A stretch of 64,000 bases of DNA. Source: Chrysemys picta bellii. Taxonomy: Eukaryota > Chordata > Testudines > Emydidae. The notes beneath the pieces are model-generated. The model made no database searches. It had not been told where the DNA came from and worked only from the letters and a program-made list of their open reading frames with translations. Positions within the stretch are counted from its first letter, which is position 1. Every line of letters starts with the position of its first letter. Of this stretch, positions 1 through 10,506 are shown piece by piece. A program made the translations under genes and the position numbers. The stretch lies in contig NC_088794.1 of NCBI RefSeq assembly GCF_011386835.1, positions 65,922,506 to 65,986,505 of the forward strand, in the 5' to 3' direction.

Positions 1-222
1 AGGAGGAGGGTGAAAAATCTGCATTTAAGATGCCAGATCCCTATCCTGTGAATCAGGTTTTAAGGGAAGACTGGGGGTCAGATCTCCTGGAGGGGGGAGT
101 CCACCCAGCTAACCTTTTGGGAACAGAAAGTGGGGTGTCCAAAGAGTTCTTACCAATCCAAAACACTAAATTGAAAGATGTTCCTGCTATGCTTGTAAGA
201 GATAAGTTGAGGACTTCAATAG

Positions 223-350
223 CTCAGACATAGGTCACGGGTTTGTTACAGGAGTGGGTGGGTGAGATTCTGTGGCCTGCATTGTGCAGGAGGTAAGACT
301 AGAAGATAATAATGGTCCCTTCTGACCTTAAAGTCTATGAGTCTATGAGA
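223..350 (+). mobile_element. CR1 LINE 3' end fragment
   Basis: The sequence ends in the CR1-type tail: a stretch reading roughly 'gtcccttctgacctta' followed by a short tandem of TCTATGAG-like units at 334-349. The preceding 'tgtgcaggaggt' motif also belongs to the conserved 3' untranslated region of sauropsid CR1 elements. It is a 5'-truncated copy with no coding part, and no clear target duplication was found. The reverse complement of the same tail begins the minus-strand CR1 at 16592. Confidence 0.65.
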
Positions 351-1154
351 TAAAACTGTCTCTTCAAGGAAAGAGGAAGAAAAACTTTGCCTTAGGAAAA
401 CTTCACAAGTGTGTGGGGTCCAGCCCAAAGAAATTCCAGAGGGAGGGGCCAAGAACAGGCATGGTTGCAGTACACTCTTTCCTTGCCAGAGCTTCAAACA
501 CTTGCCTGAATTAAAAGCCTTCTCCAAAGAGGCAGAAGAATCTACATTAGGGCACCTATCATGGTACACAAAGGAATTGGAAAATGTAATAGACACTAAA
601 CAAGCTAAATTGTGTAAACAAAGCCTGTCCACCATAGATTTGCTGTTAATCTTGTGTCTCTTGCTACTTCATCTATGGGTCAAGATAAAGAAGTTAATAC
701 TAGTGGTGAACCCTTTAAAGATGTGGGACATACTTGATTTGTGGAACAAACTTTTGTACATGCTAGGGATGGTGACAAGACAGTCCCCCAAGCATGTTAC
801 TTTTCACCTTATACCCGTAAACAGGCTGGAAGCTTGATACAGCAGTAAAAGCATAACAGACCCATTCTGCTGAGTGGAAGGGGAAAGTGAGGCACACCGC
901 CTCATGGCATTGGTGGCTAAATGCCAAGACACCTACACTTTAACAGATATTGCTATCTGCATTCTGTTAGCAATATTACACTCCAACCTGTTTTCAGGCA
1001 CCCGGGGACCAGGAACCCCAAAACTTGCTAGAACAATTATGAATGACATCATATGGTTTAAAGGTACTGAAAGGGAGTGTGACCAAAGACAAACAGTTAT
1101 TTTACATGTACTGCCTCCGCTGTGGACAGTGTCTAAGTCTCTGGCAGTAAGTTC

Positions 1155-1164
1155 AGGAGGAGGG
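1155..1164 (+). other. Polypurine tract candidate before LTR
   Basis: A ten-base purine run directly abuts the TG that opens the LTR at 1165. In retroviruses and Gypsy-type elements such a tract primes plus-strand DNA synthesis and always borders the 3' LTR. This is the main reason for treating the LTR as a 3' LTR rather than a solo LTR. Confidence 0.4.
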
Positions 1165-2390
1165 TGTGACGTTGCACCCCATAATGCTTTATGGGAATAT
1201 GCTTATGAATGTATATATTACATAACTGGCATATGTTTTATGCTACATATGCCATGTAACATATCTATGTAAAGGTTATGATCTACTGAATATATTCATC
1301 CCATTTGTATGCATGTGTCATTTTTGTACTCGAAGTTATGAATATTGGCAGTGTACTTGCTTAATTTTAAGTAGCCTTAGTAAAGCATTTGGTCAGCTTC
1401 TTGAGAAAGGAATGTGCAAATTAAGTGCCCAATCAAGAAACACTTAATGGACAATGGATCTTGGAAGGCTCCAAGCCACATAAGAAGTCTACTTGAGGAC
1501 ATGCAAGGTAGCATGTGAACCATGGCTGCTACCTGTAAATTCTGAGTCATCCATGGACATGTGACTTGCCCGTGTGACTCCAAAACTCCATCTCGTAGTT
1601 GGGATTCTACACGGGGGAGGGAGGGGTGTCCACCCACAAGAGAAAGTCTATTTAAACCCCTGGGAGACCCTTCCATTTTGTCTTCAGCTGGCTCAAGAGA
1701 TAGCCTTTCCACCCCCAAAGGATACCTGAAAGAAACTGGAACAAAGGACAGTAACCACGGGGGTGTGAGTGATTGCTGGACCTAGACTAGAGGGAGACTA
1801 GTCTGTAAAAGGATGCTTATTGGAACACCTCTGAGGTTGAGGTTTTATCTGTATTCAGTTTTCTTACTGTATTAGGCATAGATTTGCGTGTTCTATTTTC
1901 TTTTGCTTGGTAATTCACTTTGTTCTATCTATCACTACTTGGAACCACTTAAATCCTACTTTCTGTATTTAATAAAATCACTTTTTATTTATTATTTAAC
2001 CCAGAATATGTGTTAATACCTGGGTGGGGGTGGAGGTGGGGCAAACAGCTGTGCATATCTCTCTATCAGTGTTATAGATGGCGAACAATTTATGAGTTTA
2101 CCCAGTATAAGCTTTATACAGGGTAAAATGGATTTATTTGGGGTTGGACCCCATTGGGAGTTGGGCATATGAGTGTTAGAGACAGGAACATTTCTTCAGC
2201 TGCTTTCAGGTAAGCCTGCAGTTTGTGGGACGTGGTTCAGATGTGGGTCTTTGTTTGTAGCCAGCAAGCGTGTCTGGCACAACCAGGCAGGTTTCTGGAG
2301 TCCCAAGCTGGCAGGGAAGGCAGGGGCAGAAGTTGTCTTGGCACATCAGTTGGCAGCCCCAAGGGGGTTTCTGTGATCCAACCCGTCACA
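1165..2390 (+). mobile_element. LTR of endogenous retrovirus-like element (family A, copy 1)
   Basis: The 1226-bp unit begins TGTGAC and ends GTCACA, matching the TG...CA rule with a 6-bp inverted terminal repeat. A TATTTAAA-like box lies near 1649 and an AATAAA polyadenylation signal at 1971-1976, both on +, so the LTR is in plus orientation. A second, diverged copy lies at 34300-35457 and shares the region around the AATAAA, the 'ctgtgcatatctctct' motif and the 3' terminus. The flanks (gaggg before, ttcac after) are not a target duplication, which argues against a simple solo LTR. It has no coding capacity of its own. Confidence 0.75.
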
Positions 2391-3124
2391 TTCACATTTG
2401 TTACGGGGTTGGTGAACGCTAATTATAGAACATACAACCAATTTGGGGTGCTTTTTGACAGTTTGCCCTGAGGTTGGCACTCTCGGTTGTGAGCCACTCT
2501 AGCCAGTGTGACAGAGGTGATCTAAGAAAGGATATTCCTTAACTCTGAATTTTCTGGCTTTGCTTTTTAAGTCAGGCAGTTTTCATTGTAACCATTGTTT
2601 GCTTCATAACACACCAGATATATTGGACTAAAAATACCTAGTGCTGTCCCATGTACTAGGATAGCCACTTTCTAGCCCCAGTGTTCCATTGTGGTGGAAC
2701 ACAGCAGTGAGAGGCCAAATGCATTCGATGTTTCTGGCTTTTTCAGAATAAAAATCTTCATAGACTTTCTCTGAACTGGGGCCAGGTTACTTTATTCCTG
2801 TGCTACATATTTAACTATTAATTGATTTATAATCCAAAGTAGGAAATAGTAAGAGATCTGCTAAGCAATAAGCAACCCACTGCTCTTTCTTTGATTGATT
2901 GAGGTACCACTGTGGTTTTTGGCAGCTCAACTTTAGTGATGACCCTAACAGAGCTGCTGATTGTAGTCCCAGTTCTTTGCTGGGCCCCGTTTCATTATTT
3001 AAAATGCTAAAAGTTCTCCATGTGACAGTTTTAAAGAGTGGCTTTTATGCTGAACATGGCATCATGGGGTTCCAGTTCTGTTGTCTCTCAGTGACTTCAG
3101 ATTGAGTGTGCTCATTTTACAAAT
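2391..3124. other. No gene recognised; possible retroelement leader at start
   Basis: The first 130 bases after the LTR ('ggttggtgaacgctaatta' onward) may be leader sequence of the same retroelement family, because the LTR is not followed by a target duplication. I see no clear primer binding site. The rest contains only short reading frames and no feature I recognise. Confidence 0.3.
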
Positions 3125-3290
3125 AAAAATATGATAATAATAGCTACGCTTACACAGTGCATTTCATCTGAAAATCTCGAAACACTTTACAAAGGAGGTC
3201 AGTATCATTATCCTCATTTTACAGATGGGGAAACTTGGGCACAGAGAAAGGATTTTTCTAAATGCCAGCCCTGCAAACTTGGCTTGGAAT
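3125..3290 (-). mobile_element. MIR-like SINE fragment
   Basis: The core at 3212-3250 reads 'cctcattttacagatgggg' followed by 'aaacttgggcacagagaaa', the reverse complement of the conserved central part of MIR-type SINEs. The preceding 'actttacaaaggaggt' also fits the 3' half of sauropsid MIR-like copies. The copy is diverged and lacks a recognisable tRNA-like head. Confidence 0.55.
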
Positions 3291-4013
3291 CAGAGAGTCT
3301 TTCTGGCTTGTACATCGCTGCCAGTGTAATAAAGATCCTCCAGCCTTGATCCACTCCTCCTTGTTCCTATTCCAACAAATTTCTTGCTTGTGGCATGTTA
3401 AATCTAGGTGTTTCTCTTAACCAGATCAATGACAGAGAAAATAAATTGTTAAAGAGTTTCACATACACCATGGCTCCAAGGGGAGCAACTTACTAGCAGC
3501 CCCTGCACTTCCCCCAAACAAAGGGACTGCAAATCTTGCCTGCCTTTTCATGGGCTTTAGCATGACTCTTAGGTCAAGTGTGTGAGGACTGGAGCTAGAA
3601 AATATTCTGAGCTGCAGAGTCCATTTTAGACTGATCTTTACAGAACTCCATCCACAAAATAATCTAGCAAGGATATTAAGTTAGAAGCATTACATCATCA
3701 ACACTAATTCGCATTGGTTTGTCAGTGATCCCGAGAGTAGGAGGCTGCTCAGAAGTGGCTTTTACAAATTAACACTTTGGTGGGTTTTGCACCCTCCCCA
3801 TTGTCAATGGGGACTGAGCACGTGGTCCAGTTTTTAGCTCTTTTGCAAAGGTTCTTCATATTAACTTGGTTTGTTATTGAACTTACTACATGTCCAAAGT
3901 TAATAGGCAATTAGTGAAATTTCCCTGGGCAACTACTATAATTATAATCTTGTTTATATGAAAAAATTGATTAAAAAACACAGGAGCCAAGAGAGCAGAC
4001 AGCTGCCTCTTTC
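3291..4013. other. Gene-free stretch, nothing recognised
   Basis: It is AT-rich with stops in all frames. I see no coding exon, structural RNA or repeat that I can name. Confidence 0.4.
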
Positions 4014-4255
4014 CTAATGATTTAAGATCTGCAATTATTTGGTAATGGTCTTTTGCCTCATTTAGTATTGATCAGTTCTATTGCATTCTTTGGGCCAAAT
4101 CCTCAGCTGGCGTAAATTGGCGTAGCTACATAGAAGCCAATCAGGAGACTGATTTATACCAGCTGAGGGTCTGACCCAAAGTATGCAACAGAACTGATCA
4201 ATACTAAACAAGGCAAAAGACCATTACCAAATAATTGCAGATCTTAAATCACTAA
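4014..4255. repeat. Long imperfect inverted repeat (MITE-like hairpin)
   Basis: The left arm at about 4014-4110 is complementary to the right arm at about 4159-4255, around a 48-bp centre. Over the outer 79 bp I count only about six mismatches. The inner part is the widespread sauropsid palindrome containing 'cctcagctggcgtaaat' and its complement 'ttataccagctgagg'. A transcript would fold into a nearly continuous hairpin of about 97 bp. It has no coding capacity. It is probably a palindromic MITE; the superfamily is not determined because no target duplication is clear. Confidence 0.8.
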
Positions 4256-7200
4256 TTTGTGCAGATTAAATAAAAATGTTTCTCATAACTAGCTTATCAA
4301 TTTTATTTCTCTCTTGTTTAAGAGTTTCACATATACAGAGACTAGACATTGAAGGGATATCTATTTTTCCCTATTGTGACAGTCTCATTCAGTGTCCAGG
4401 GGTATTACACATGTGGACTAAGGAAAACACAAACCCTTCTAATAAGAGATTTTACTGTGCCATTGATTTTAATGGAATCAGGATTTGGCCATCCATTACT
4501 AGGCTAGCCAACCCTTAGCATACACTGTCTATAGTATCAAGACAATCATTCCATAAGTATCAAGGTATACATGTATTTAGTGAAATGTTAGTTAAAAAGG
4601 TATACTATTTGGGTCTACTTCTGTTAACAGGCAAGATGCCTGTATTTTAAATGTAATTTTGCTACAGATTTTCTGTTCATGAATCTGGGAAATGTATACA
4701 TTCTAGCAATTTCCTCCCAGCTCAAAATTACTCCCCACTATCTAAAGAATAATTTACTTTAGAAGTAAATACAGTGAGTTTCATGAAAAAAATTCTGTTA
4801 TCTTCATTGCTTGAATTACTTCCTATCTGCATTACTGTTGCTGTGCTGTAATATCATATAGGATTCTGTCTATTGTACATGTGTACCACTATTTAAAACT
4901 GATGGTAAACTGGAGGCAGAGTTAGGAATTGAACCTTGAATCCTTGTCCCTAACCACAACATCATCCTTCTTTTATCTACTGACTTTGTTGTTATTTCAA
5001 GATAGGAGAGGGAGAGCAGAGGTTGGTCTTTGCCTCTTCTAGGTGATTATTAGCACTGCATTATTTGGTGCAGGACTACATAGGGCACCTGGAAATGGGT
5101 GTGTGCTATCATTAAGGAGATGAACTATGAGTTTCCTTCTAGGTCTTCACCATATAATGATTCGTAAGTCCAAACTCACTCTATTGCTGCTAATCACTAC
5201 CTGTTGGGGCAATTAATTATATATGTGCAGCTCATCCACATTGAGTAATAAAATTAATTCTATCCCAAGAGAAGATGTATTCATTAAACATTCAGGTGAG
5301 ATAGGCACAATGTCTGATACAAAATAACTGGTCTTATGGGCAAATAATTCAAGCTGTTAGCTAGTTATAACTCTTTATACATTAAAAAATGTGTCCAGGG
5401 ATTCAGTTTTAGGCCTGAGAGATTCATGGCTGTAGCTTCCCTACATGATTTAGGTCCTGTTAAATAGATATCTTTCTGGTAAATTGAATAGTGTCAGCAT
5501 GTGGAAGCTGTTTCTCATAGAAAATATGGCTCAGTTAAGTTTCTATGGATTGGAACAAAATGGAAAGCCTTTCCCTTAAGTTTGGTGGTATACATTTCAC
5601 TTCTATTTCACATAGAGTGAAATTCACTCCTGGCTGCTTAGGGCCTATGAACTACTTAATTCCCACTTAAGCCCTGTTATGGCACATATAAGTCTACCTC
5701 TGCATTTGGGTGAATGTCACCCACAATGTGTACATTGAGCAAAATGTATCACTACTGCCACCCAGTGACTGATTCTTAGTATCCTTAGAGCACAAATTTG
5801 AAGGGGTCTCTAGACCTGGGATGGTGAATGTACTGGGCTTCAGGAATCCCCAGTGGGGCTAGCATTCCCCAGCACAGGCCTGCCTGCCAACTGGTCAGAG
5901 CTTGGCTCTTTCAGCCTGCTACAGGAAGCAATGTGAGTGCTTTGACTGAATTCTGAACAACTGTGTATTCCTGTGGGTCTCACTCTAATTCCTATTAAAG
6001 TCAAAGGAACAATTGTCATTGACTTCAGTAGTAATTGAATCAGACCCTTGGTCCTCATCATTCAATACAATTATTGCCAGCATTGTTTTATGTTCCCAGT
6101 GTCAACGGTATCAAAATTGTTAAATGGATGGTGCCTGCCAAACACATAGCTGGGTAGCTGATACTAATTAGTGAAAGTTAAAGAGGAAAGCTTCAGTGAG
6201 AAACTAACATACCCATAAACTCACAGAATACTTCACACCAAGCAGATAAATAAAGGGAAAGCCACAATGTGTTATCATCACTTAGGTCTTTATTAGAATG
6301 GATTTTTCTAGCAAATTCTGGTACCTGCCCCCTGGCAGGGATCCCCTGTAGGTCCCTGCACATCCCCTCTTCTCCCGCAGGGTCTCCAAATCTCTCTTGG
6401 TCATGAAGTCTTCCCGCTCTTACCCACACACAGTACATAAGCCAGTGCAGCCAAGTTTCTGACAGACTTCCCCCCATGCCGCCATACAGGAACAGACTAT
6501 TACAGCACTATTTGATTATAGCACTATTTGGCCTGGCCGCCCTTCCATCTGAAGAAATGTGCATCTCTCCAAATAACAGCTGGATGGGCAAGTGTCTCCC
6601 TTATTCTTCATAGCTGGATAATAGCACTGGCAAAGTGTGTTCGAATTACAGCTGTGACTAACAACCCCAGGCTTATTTGGATCATACTGACAATGTACAT
6701 TGATCTGAGCATGTGATAGCACAGTAAAGTTGATGCAAAATGATGGAGCACACTGGGTAATGGATAAAAAGCTCTTTTCATACTGGTTACTAAATAAAGC
6801 CTTAGGTAGGAAATGCTTGACCCACATATTTTTAGGTACAATAATTTGCAGGTCAAATTCCAGGGGAAAAATAGGTCATGTAGAATTCATACAGCTACAA
6901 CCAATTCATATGGCAGTATTTTCTACATTCCACCTGAACATCTATCTATACAATTCCAGGATTCTCACCCATGGAGATTTTTTTAAAGGTTTTGTTCCCA
7001 GAAATCCCTCAATACTTTTTGTTCTAGGGCAGGAAATAGCCATTATTGTACAGCAGAGGTGAATGCATTGCTCTGAGAGACATAGAGTTGTCCATTTAAT
7101 TGGTTTGCCAGAATTTTCAGCAAGCTTACTGTAAATAAATGTGAAATGATAAGTCTCCACACAAATCTAGTGAATCTGTGCTAAATAGAGCAATCTTTCT

Positions 7201-7716
7201 GAGCTCTAATGAGGAAATAAATATGGGGCTTTACTGTGGAAAAATCTTTGAAACTATCAGCCCATTGTGTATCTCTAGTAAGGAAACAAAACTTACACAT
7301 TTGCTAGGATGTATTGGAAAAAGAGATAGAATACAAAATTAGGTTAAGTTTCTAATAAAAGTTGTATTCTTTTTGCAATTATAAATATTTTTTAAAAGGA
7401 GGCAATTATTATTAAATAAGGTATTAATTTATGTTTTTCTCCCCTTCACGTGGGTGGTAGCTGCTCCATTTCTTGCTATTTTTTAACCTGTGGCATCTCT
7501 ATTTTTGAGTTTCATTTTACTATCTCTTCTCAGCCAGTCTGGAATCTTTGAGTTTTGACCATAACTCAAGTCGACATGTTATGTGCCTTTGGTGGCATAT
7601 TTTCATTTCATGTTTTCAATGAAATTATTCTGCATTATTTTAAAAATGTGAAATAAACCGGACCAAATTCAGAAGTGATACAAAAGGTGATGTAATTTAG
7701 GCCTTTTTGCACTAAC
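4256..7716. other. Gene-free AT-rich stretch
   Basis: Only short overlapping reading frames on both strands, none resembling a known protein. Around 5985-6055 a fragment with 'gtcattgacttcagt' resembles the centre of decayed palindromic MITEs. Nothing else is recognised. Confidence 0.4.
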
Positions 7717-7719
7717 TTA

Positions 7720-7746
7720 GGGTATGTCTACACTACGAAATTAGGT
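7720..7746 (+). repeat. Harbinger left terminal inverted repeat
   Basis: It begins GGGTATGTCTACACTAC and matches the reverse complement of the right terminus at 20 of 27 positions, including 11 consecutive bases. It is preceded by the TTA target site. Confidence 0.88.
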
Positions 7747-8095
7747 CAAATTTATAGAAACCGGTTTTATAGATATCGGTTTTATACAGTCGATTGTGTG
7801 TGTCCCCACATAAAATGCTCTAAGTGCATTAAGTCGGCGGACCACGTCCACAGTACCGAGGCTAGCGTCGACTTCCGGAGCATTGCACTGTGGGTAGTTA
7901 TCCCGCAGTTTCCGCCGCCCATTGGAATTCTGGGTTGAGATCCCAATGTCTGATGATGCAAAAACAGTGTTGCGGGGGATTCTGGGTACATGTCGTCAGG
8001 CCCCCGCCCCCGTCAGAGCAATGGCAGACAATCAATTCACGCCTTTTTACCTGGGTTACTTGTGCAGACAACATACCACGGCAAGCATGGAGCCC

Positions 8096-8120
8096 GCTCA
8101 GCTCAGCTCAGCTCAGCTCA
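8096..8120. repeat. (GCTCA)5 microsatellite
   Basis: Five perfect tandem GCTCA units lie in the left non-coding part of the Harbinger element, just upstream of its 100-bp tandem repeat. Confidence 0.9.
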
Positions 8121-8135
8121 CCGTCACCATATGTC

Positions 8136-8335
8136 ATCTGGGTGCTGGCAGACGTGGCACTGCATTGCTACACAACAGCAGCTAATTGCCTTTTGGCAGT
8201 AGACGGTGCAGTATGACTGGTAGCCATCATTGGCTATCTGGGTGCTGGCAGACGTGGAGCTGCATCGCTACACAGCAGCAGCTCCTTGCCTTTTGGCAGT
8301 GGATGGTGTATTACGATTGATATCTGTCATTGTCA
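8136..8335. repeat. Two tandem 100-bp units in Harbinger 5' region
   Basis: Unit 8136-8235 is followed by a homologous unit 8236-8335 with an exact 100-base period. The first 70 bases of each unit are closely similar (shared 'atctgggtgctggcagacg' and 'ttgccttttggcagt'), while the last 30 are more diverged. The repeat lies between the left terminus and the transposase. It may be a promoter or a subterminal protein-binding repeat, but that role is inferred. Confidence 0.85.
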
Positions 8336-8885
8336 TATTCCTCAGTGAGTTCAATCAGAGGCACCCGGGAAACTTCTTCAGCAGATTCCTCTAAGAAATA
8401 CTGAACCAAACTTTCCACTCTGGGCATCTGATTCTTCATTTTGTCTCCTGGAGACCCAGCAGTCCTATTAAACCATCTTGACGATGATGCCTAGCAGTCA
8501 TAATACAGCATTTTCTGCCAAGCACCCAGAAGATGCCAATGGCTATCAGTCATGCTGCACCATCTGCTGCCAGCTTAAGATGTAAAAATAGATGGACCAG
8601 ATTTGTTCTGTATTCATTTGCTTCCCCCTCCCTCCGTGAAATAAATGGCCTGCTAAACCCAGGGTTTTGAGTTCAATCTTTCGGGGGGCCATTCTGTGTG
8701 ACAGTTGTTTGTGTTTCTCCCTGATGCACAGCCACCTTTGTTGATTTTAATTCCCTGTACCTGTACGCCATGTCATCACTCGCCCCACCCCCCCGCTTTC
8801 CGTCAGACACTAGTTTCACGCCTTTTTTCAGCCCAGACGCCATAGCACTGGGATCACAGAGCCCGCTCAGATCACCACGGCAATT

Positions 8886-10110
8886 ATGAGCACTATGAAC
8901 ACCACGCGCATTGTCCTGGAGTATATGCAGAGCCAGAAAATGCAAAAGCAAAACCAGGACCAGGCGAGGAGGCGATTGCAGCGCGGCGACAAGAGTGATG
9001 AGGAAATTGACATGGACATATACCTCTCACAAAGTACGTGCCCCAGCAATGTGCAAATCATGGTGTTACTGGGGCAGGTTCATGCCGTGGAATGCCGATT
9101 CTGGGCCCGGGAAACAAGCACAGACTGGTGGGACTGCACCGTGCTGCAGGTGTGGGACAATTCCCAGTGGCTGCAAAACTTTCGCATGCGTAAAGGCACT
9201 TTCATGGAACTTTGTGACTTGCTTTCCCCTGCCCTGATGCGCCACAATACCAGGATGAGAGCAGCCCTCACAGTTGAGAAGCGAGTGGCGATAGTCCTGT
9301 GGAAGCTTGCAACGCCAGACAGCTACTGGTCAGTCGGGAATCAATTTGGAGTGGGCAAATCTACTGTGGGGGCTGCTGTGATCCAAGTTGCCAGGGCAAT
9401 CAAAGACCTGCTGATATCAAGGGTAGTGACTCTGGGAAATGTGCAGGTTATAGTGGATGGCTTTGCAGCAATGGAATTCCCAAACTGTGGTGGGGCGATA
9501 GACGGAACCCATATCCCTATCTTGTCACTGGAGCACCAACCCACCGAGTACATAAACCGCAAGGGGTACTTTTCAATGCTGCTGCAAGCCCTGGTGGATC
9601 ACAAGGGACGTTTCACCAAAATCAACGTGGGATGGCCGGGAAAGGTACATGATGCTCGTGTCTTCAGGCACTCTGGTCTGTTTCGAAAGCTGGAGGAAGG
9701 GACTTTCTTCCCAGACCAGAAAATAACCGTTGGGGATATTGAAATGCCTATCATGATCCTTGGGGACCCAGCCTACCCCTTAATGCCATGGCTCATGAAG
9801 CCATACACAGGCAGCCTGGACAGTAGTCAGGACCTGTCTGAGCAAGTGCCGAATGGTGGTGGAATGTGCATTTGGATGTTTAAAAGCATGCTGGGGCAGC
9901 TTACTAACTCGGATAGACCTCAGCGAAACCAATATCCCCATTGTTATTGCTGCTTGCTGTGTGCTCCACAATATCTGTGAGAGTAAGGGGGAGACATTTA
10001 TGGCGGGGTGGGAGGTTGAAGCAAATCGCCTGGCTGCTGATTACGCGCAGCCAAACACCAGGGCGGTTAGAAGAGTACAGCAGGGCGCGGTGTGCATCAG
10101 AGAGCTTTGA
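8886..10110 (+). pseudogene. PIF/Harbinger DDE transposase (HARBI1-like), one frameshift
   Basis: The frame opens at ATG 8886 and reads 364 codons to 9980. After about residue 317 it leaves the family's reading; the true C-terminus continues in the next frame at 9853-10110. DDE_Tnp_4-type features are visible. The first Asp is in GGAIDGTHI (D206), the second in GKVHDARVF (D256), GDPAYPL follows at about residues 293-299, and the catalytic Glu lies in VVECAFG just after the frame change (codon 9862-9864). The break lies between about 9828 and 9853, where the copy appears to have lost a few bases (length not a multiple of three). As it stands the 364-aa product would lack the catalytic Glu. The partner Myb-like gene faces it from the other strand. 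In this family the transposase excises and reinserts the element with the help of the Myb-like protein. Confidence 0.9.
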
Positions 10111-10292
10111 AAACCAGTTTTGTGACTGGCCAGGCTACGGTGTGAAACTTCTGTTTGTTTCTCCTTGATGAACCCTCCCCCCACCCGGTTCACTCTACTT
10201 CCCTGTAAACTAACCACCCCACCTTCCCCTCCCCCCTTCGAGCACCGCTTGCAGAGGCAATATAGTCATTGTTACTTCACATTCATGCATTC

Positions 10293-10298
10293 TTTATT
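10293..10298 (-). promoter_or_regulatory. Candidate polyadenylation signal of Myb-like gene
   Basis: AATAAA on the minus strand, about 210 bases past the stop codon of the Myb-like gene and inside the element, between the two convergent genes. Confidence 0.5.
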
Positions 10299-10506
10299 AA
10301 TTCATCACACAACTAGGGGGATAACTGCCAAGGTAGCCTGGTAAGGGTGGGGGAGGAGGGAAGCGCCGGGTGGGGTGGGAGAGGAGGAAAGGACAAGGAC
10401 ACACTGCAGTTTAAAACTTTAACTCTTATTGAAGGCCAGCCTTCTGATGCTTGGGCAATCATCTGGGGTGGAGTGGCTGGAGGCCCCCCCACCGTGTTCT
10501 TGGGCA

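Larger units (their letters stand above)
1..1164 (+). mobile_element. Probable internal 3' region of an LTR retroelement, degenerate
   Basis: This stretch lies directly upstream of an LTR and ends in a purine run abutting the LTR's TG, which is the position of a retroviral polypurine tract. The reading frames are short: 67 codons at 30-233, 142 codons at 409-837 and 132 codons at 874-1272, the last running into the LTR. I do not recognise any of them as gag, pol or env. A CR1 3' tail sits inside at about 223-350. I infer a decayed internal region from position alone, so it could also be unrelated sequence beside a solo LTR. Confidence is low. Confidence 0.3.

Noticed and set aside
1165..2390. 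Calling this LTR solo
   Set aside because: No matching target duplication at its flanks, and a polypurine tract abuts its 5' edge.
8673..9061. Minus-strand frames near the transposase start
   Set aside because: They overlap the DDE transposase in antisense and have no motif of their own.
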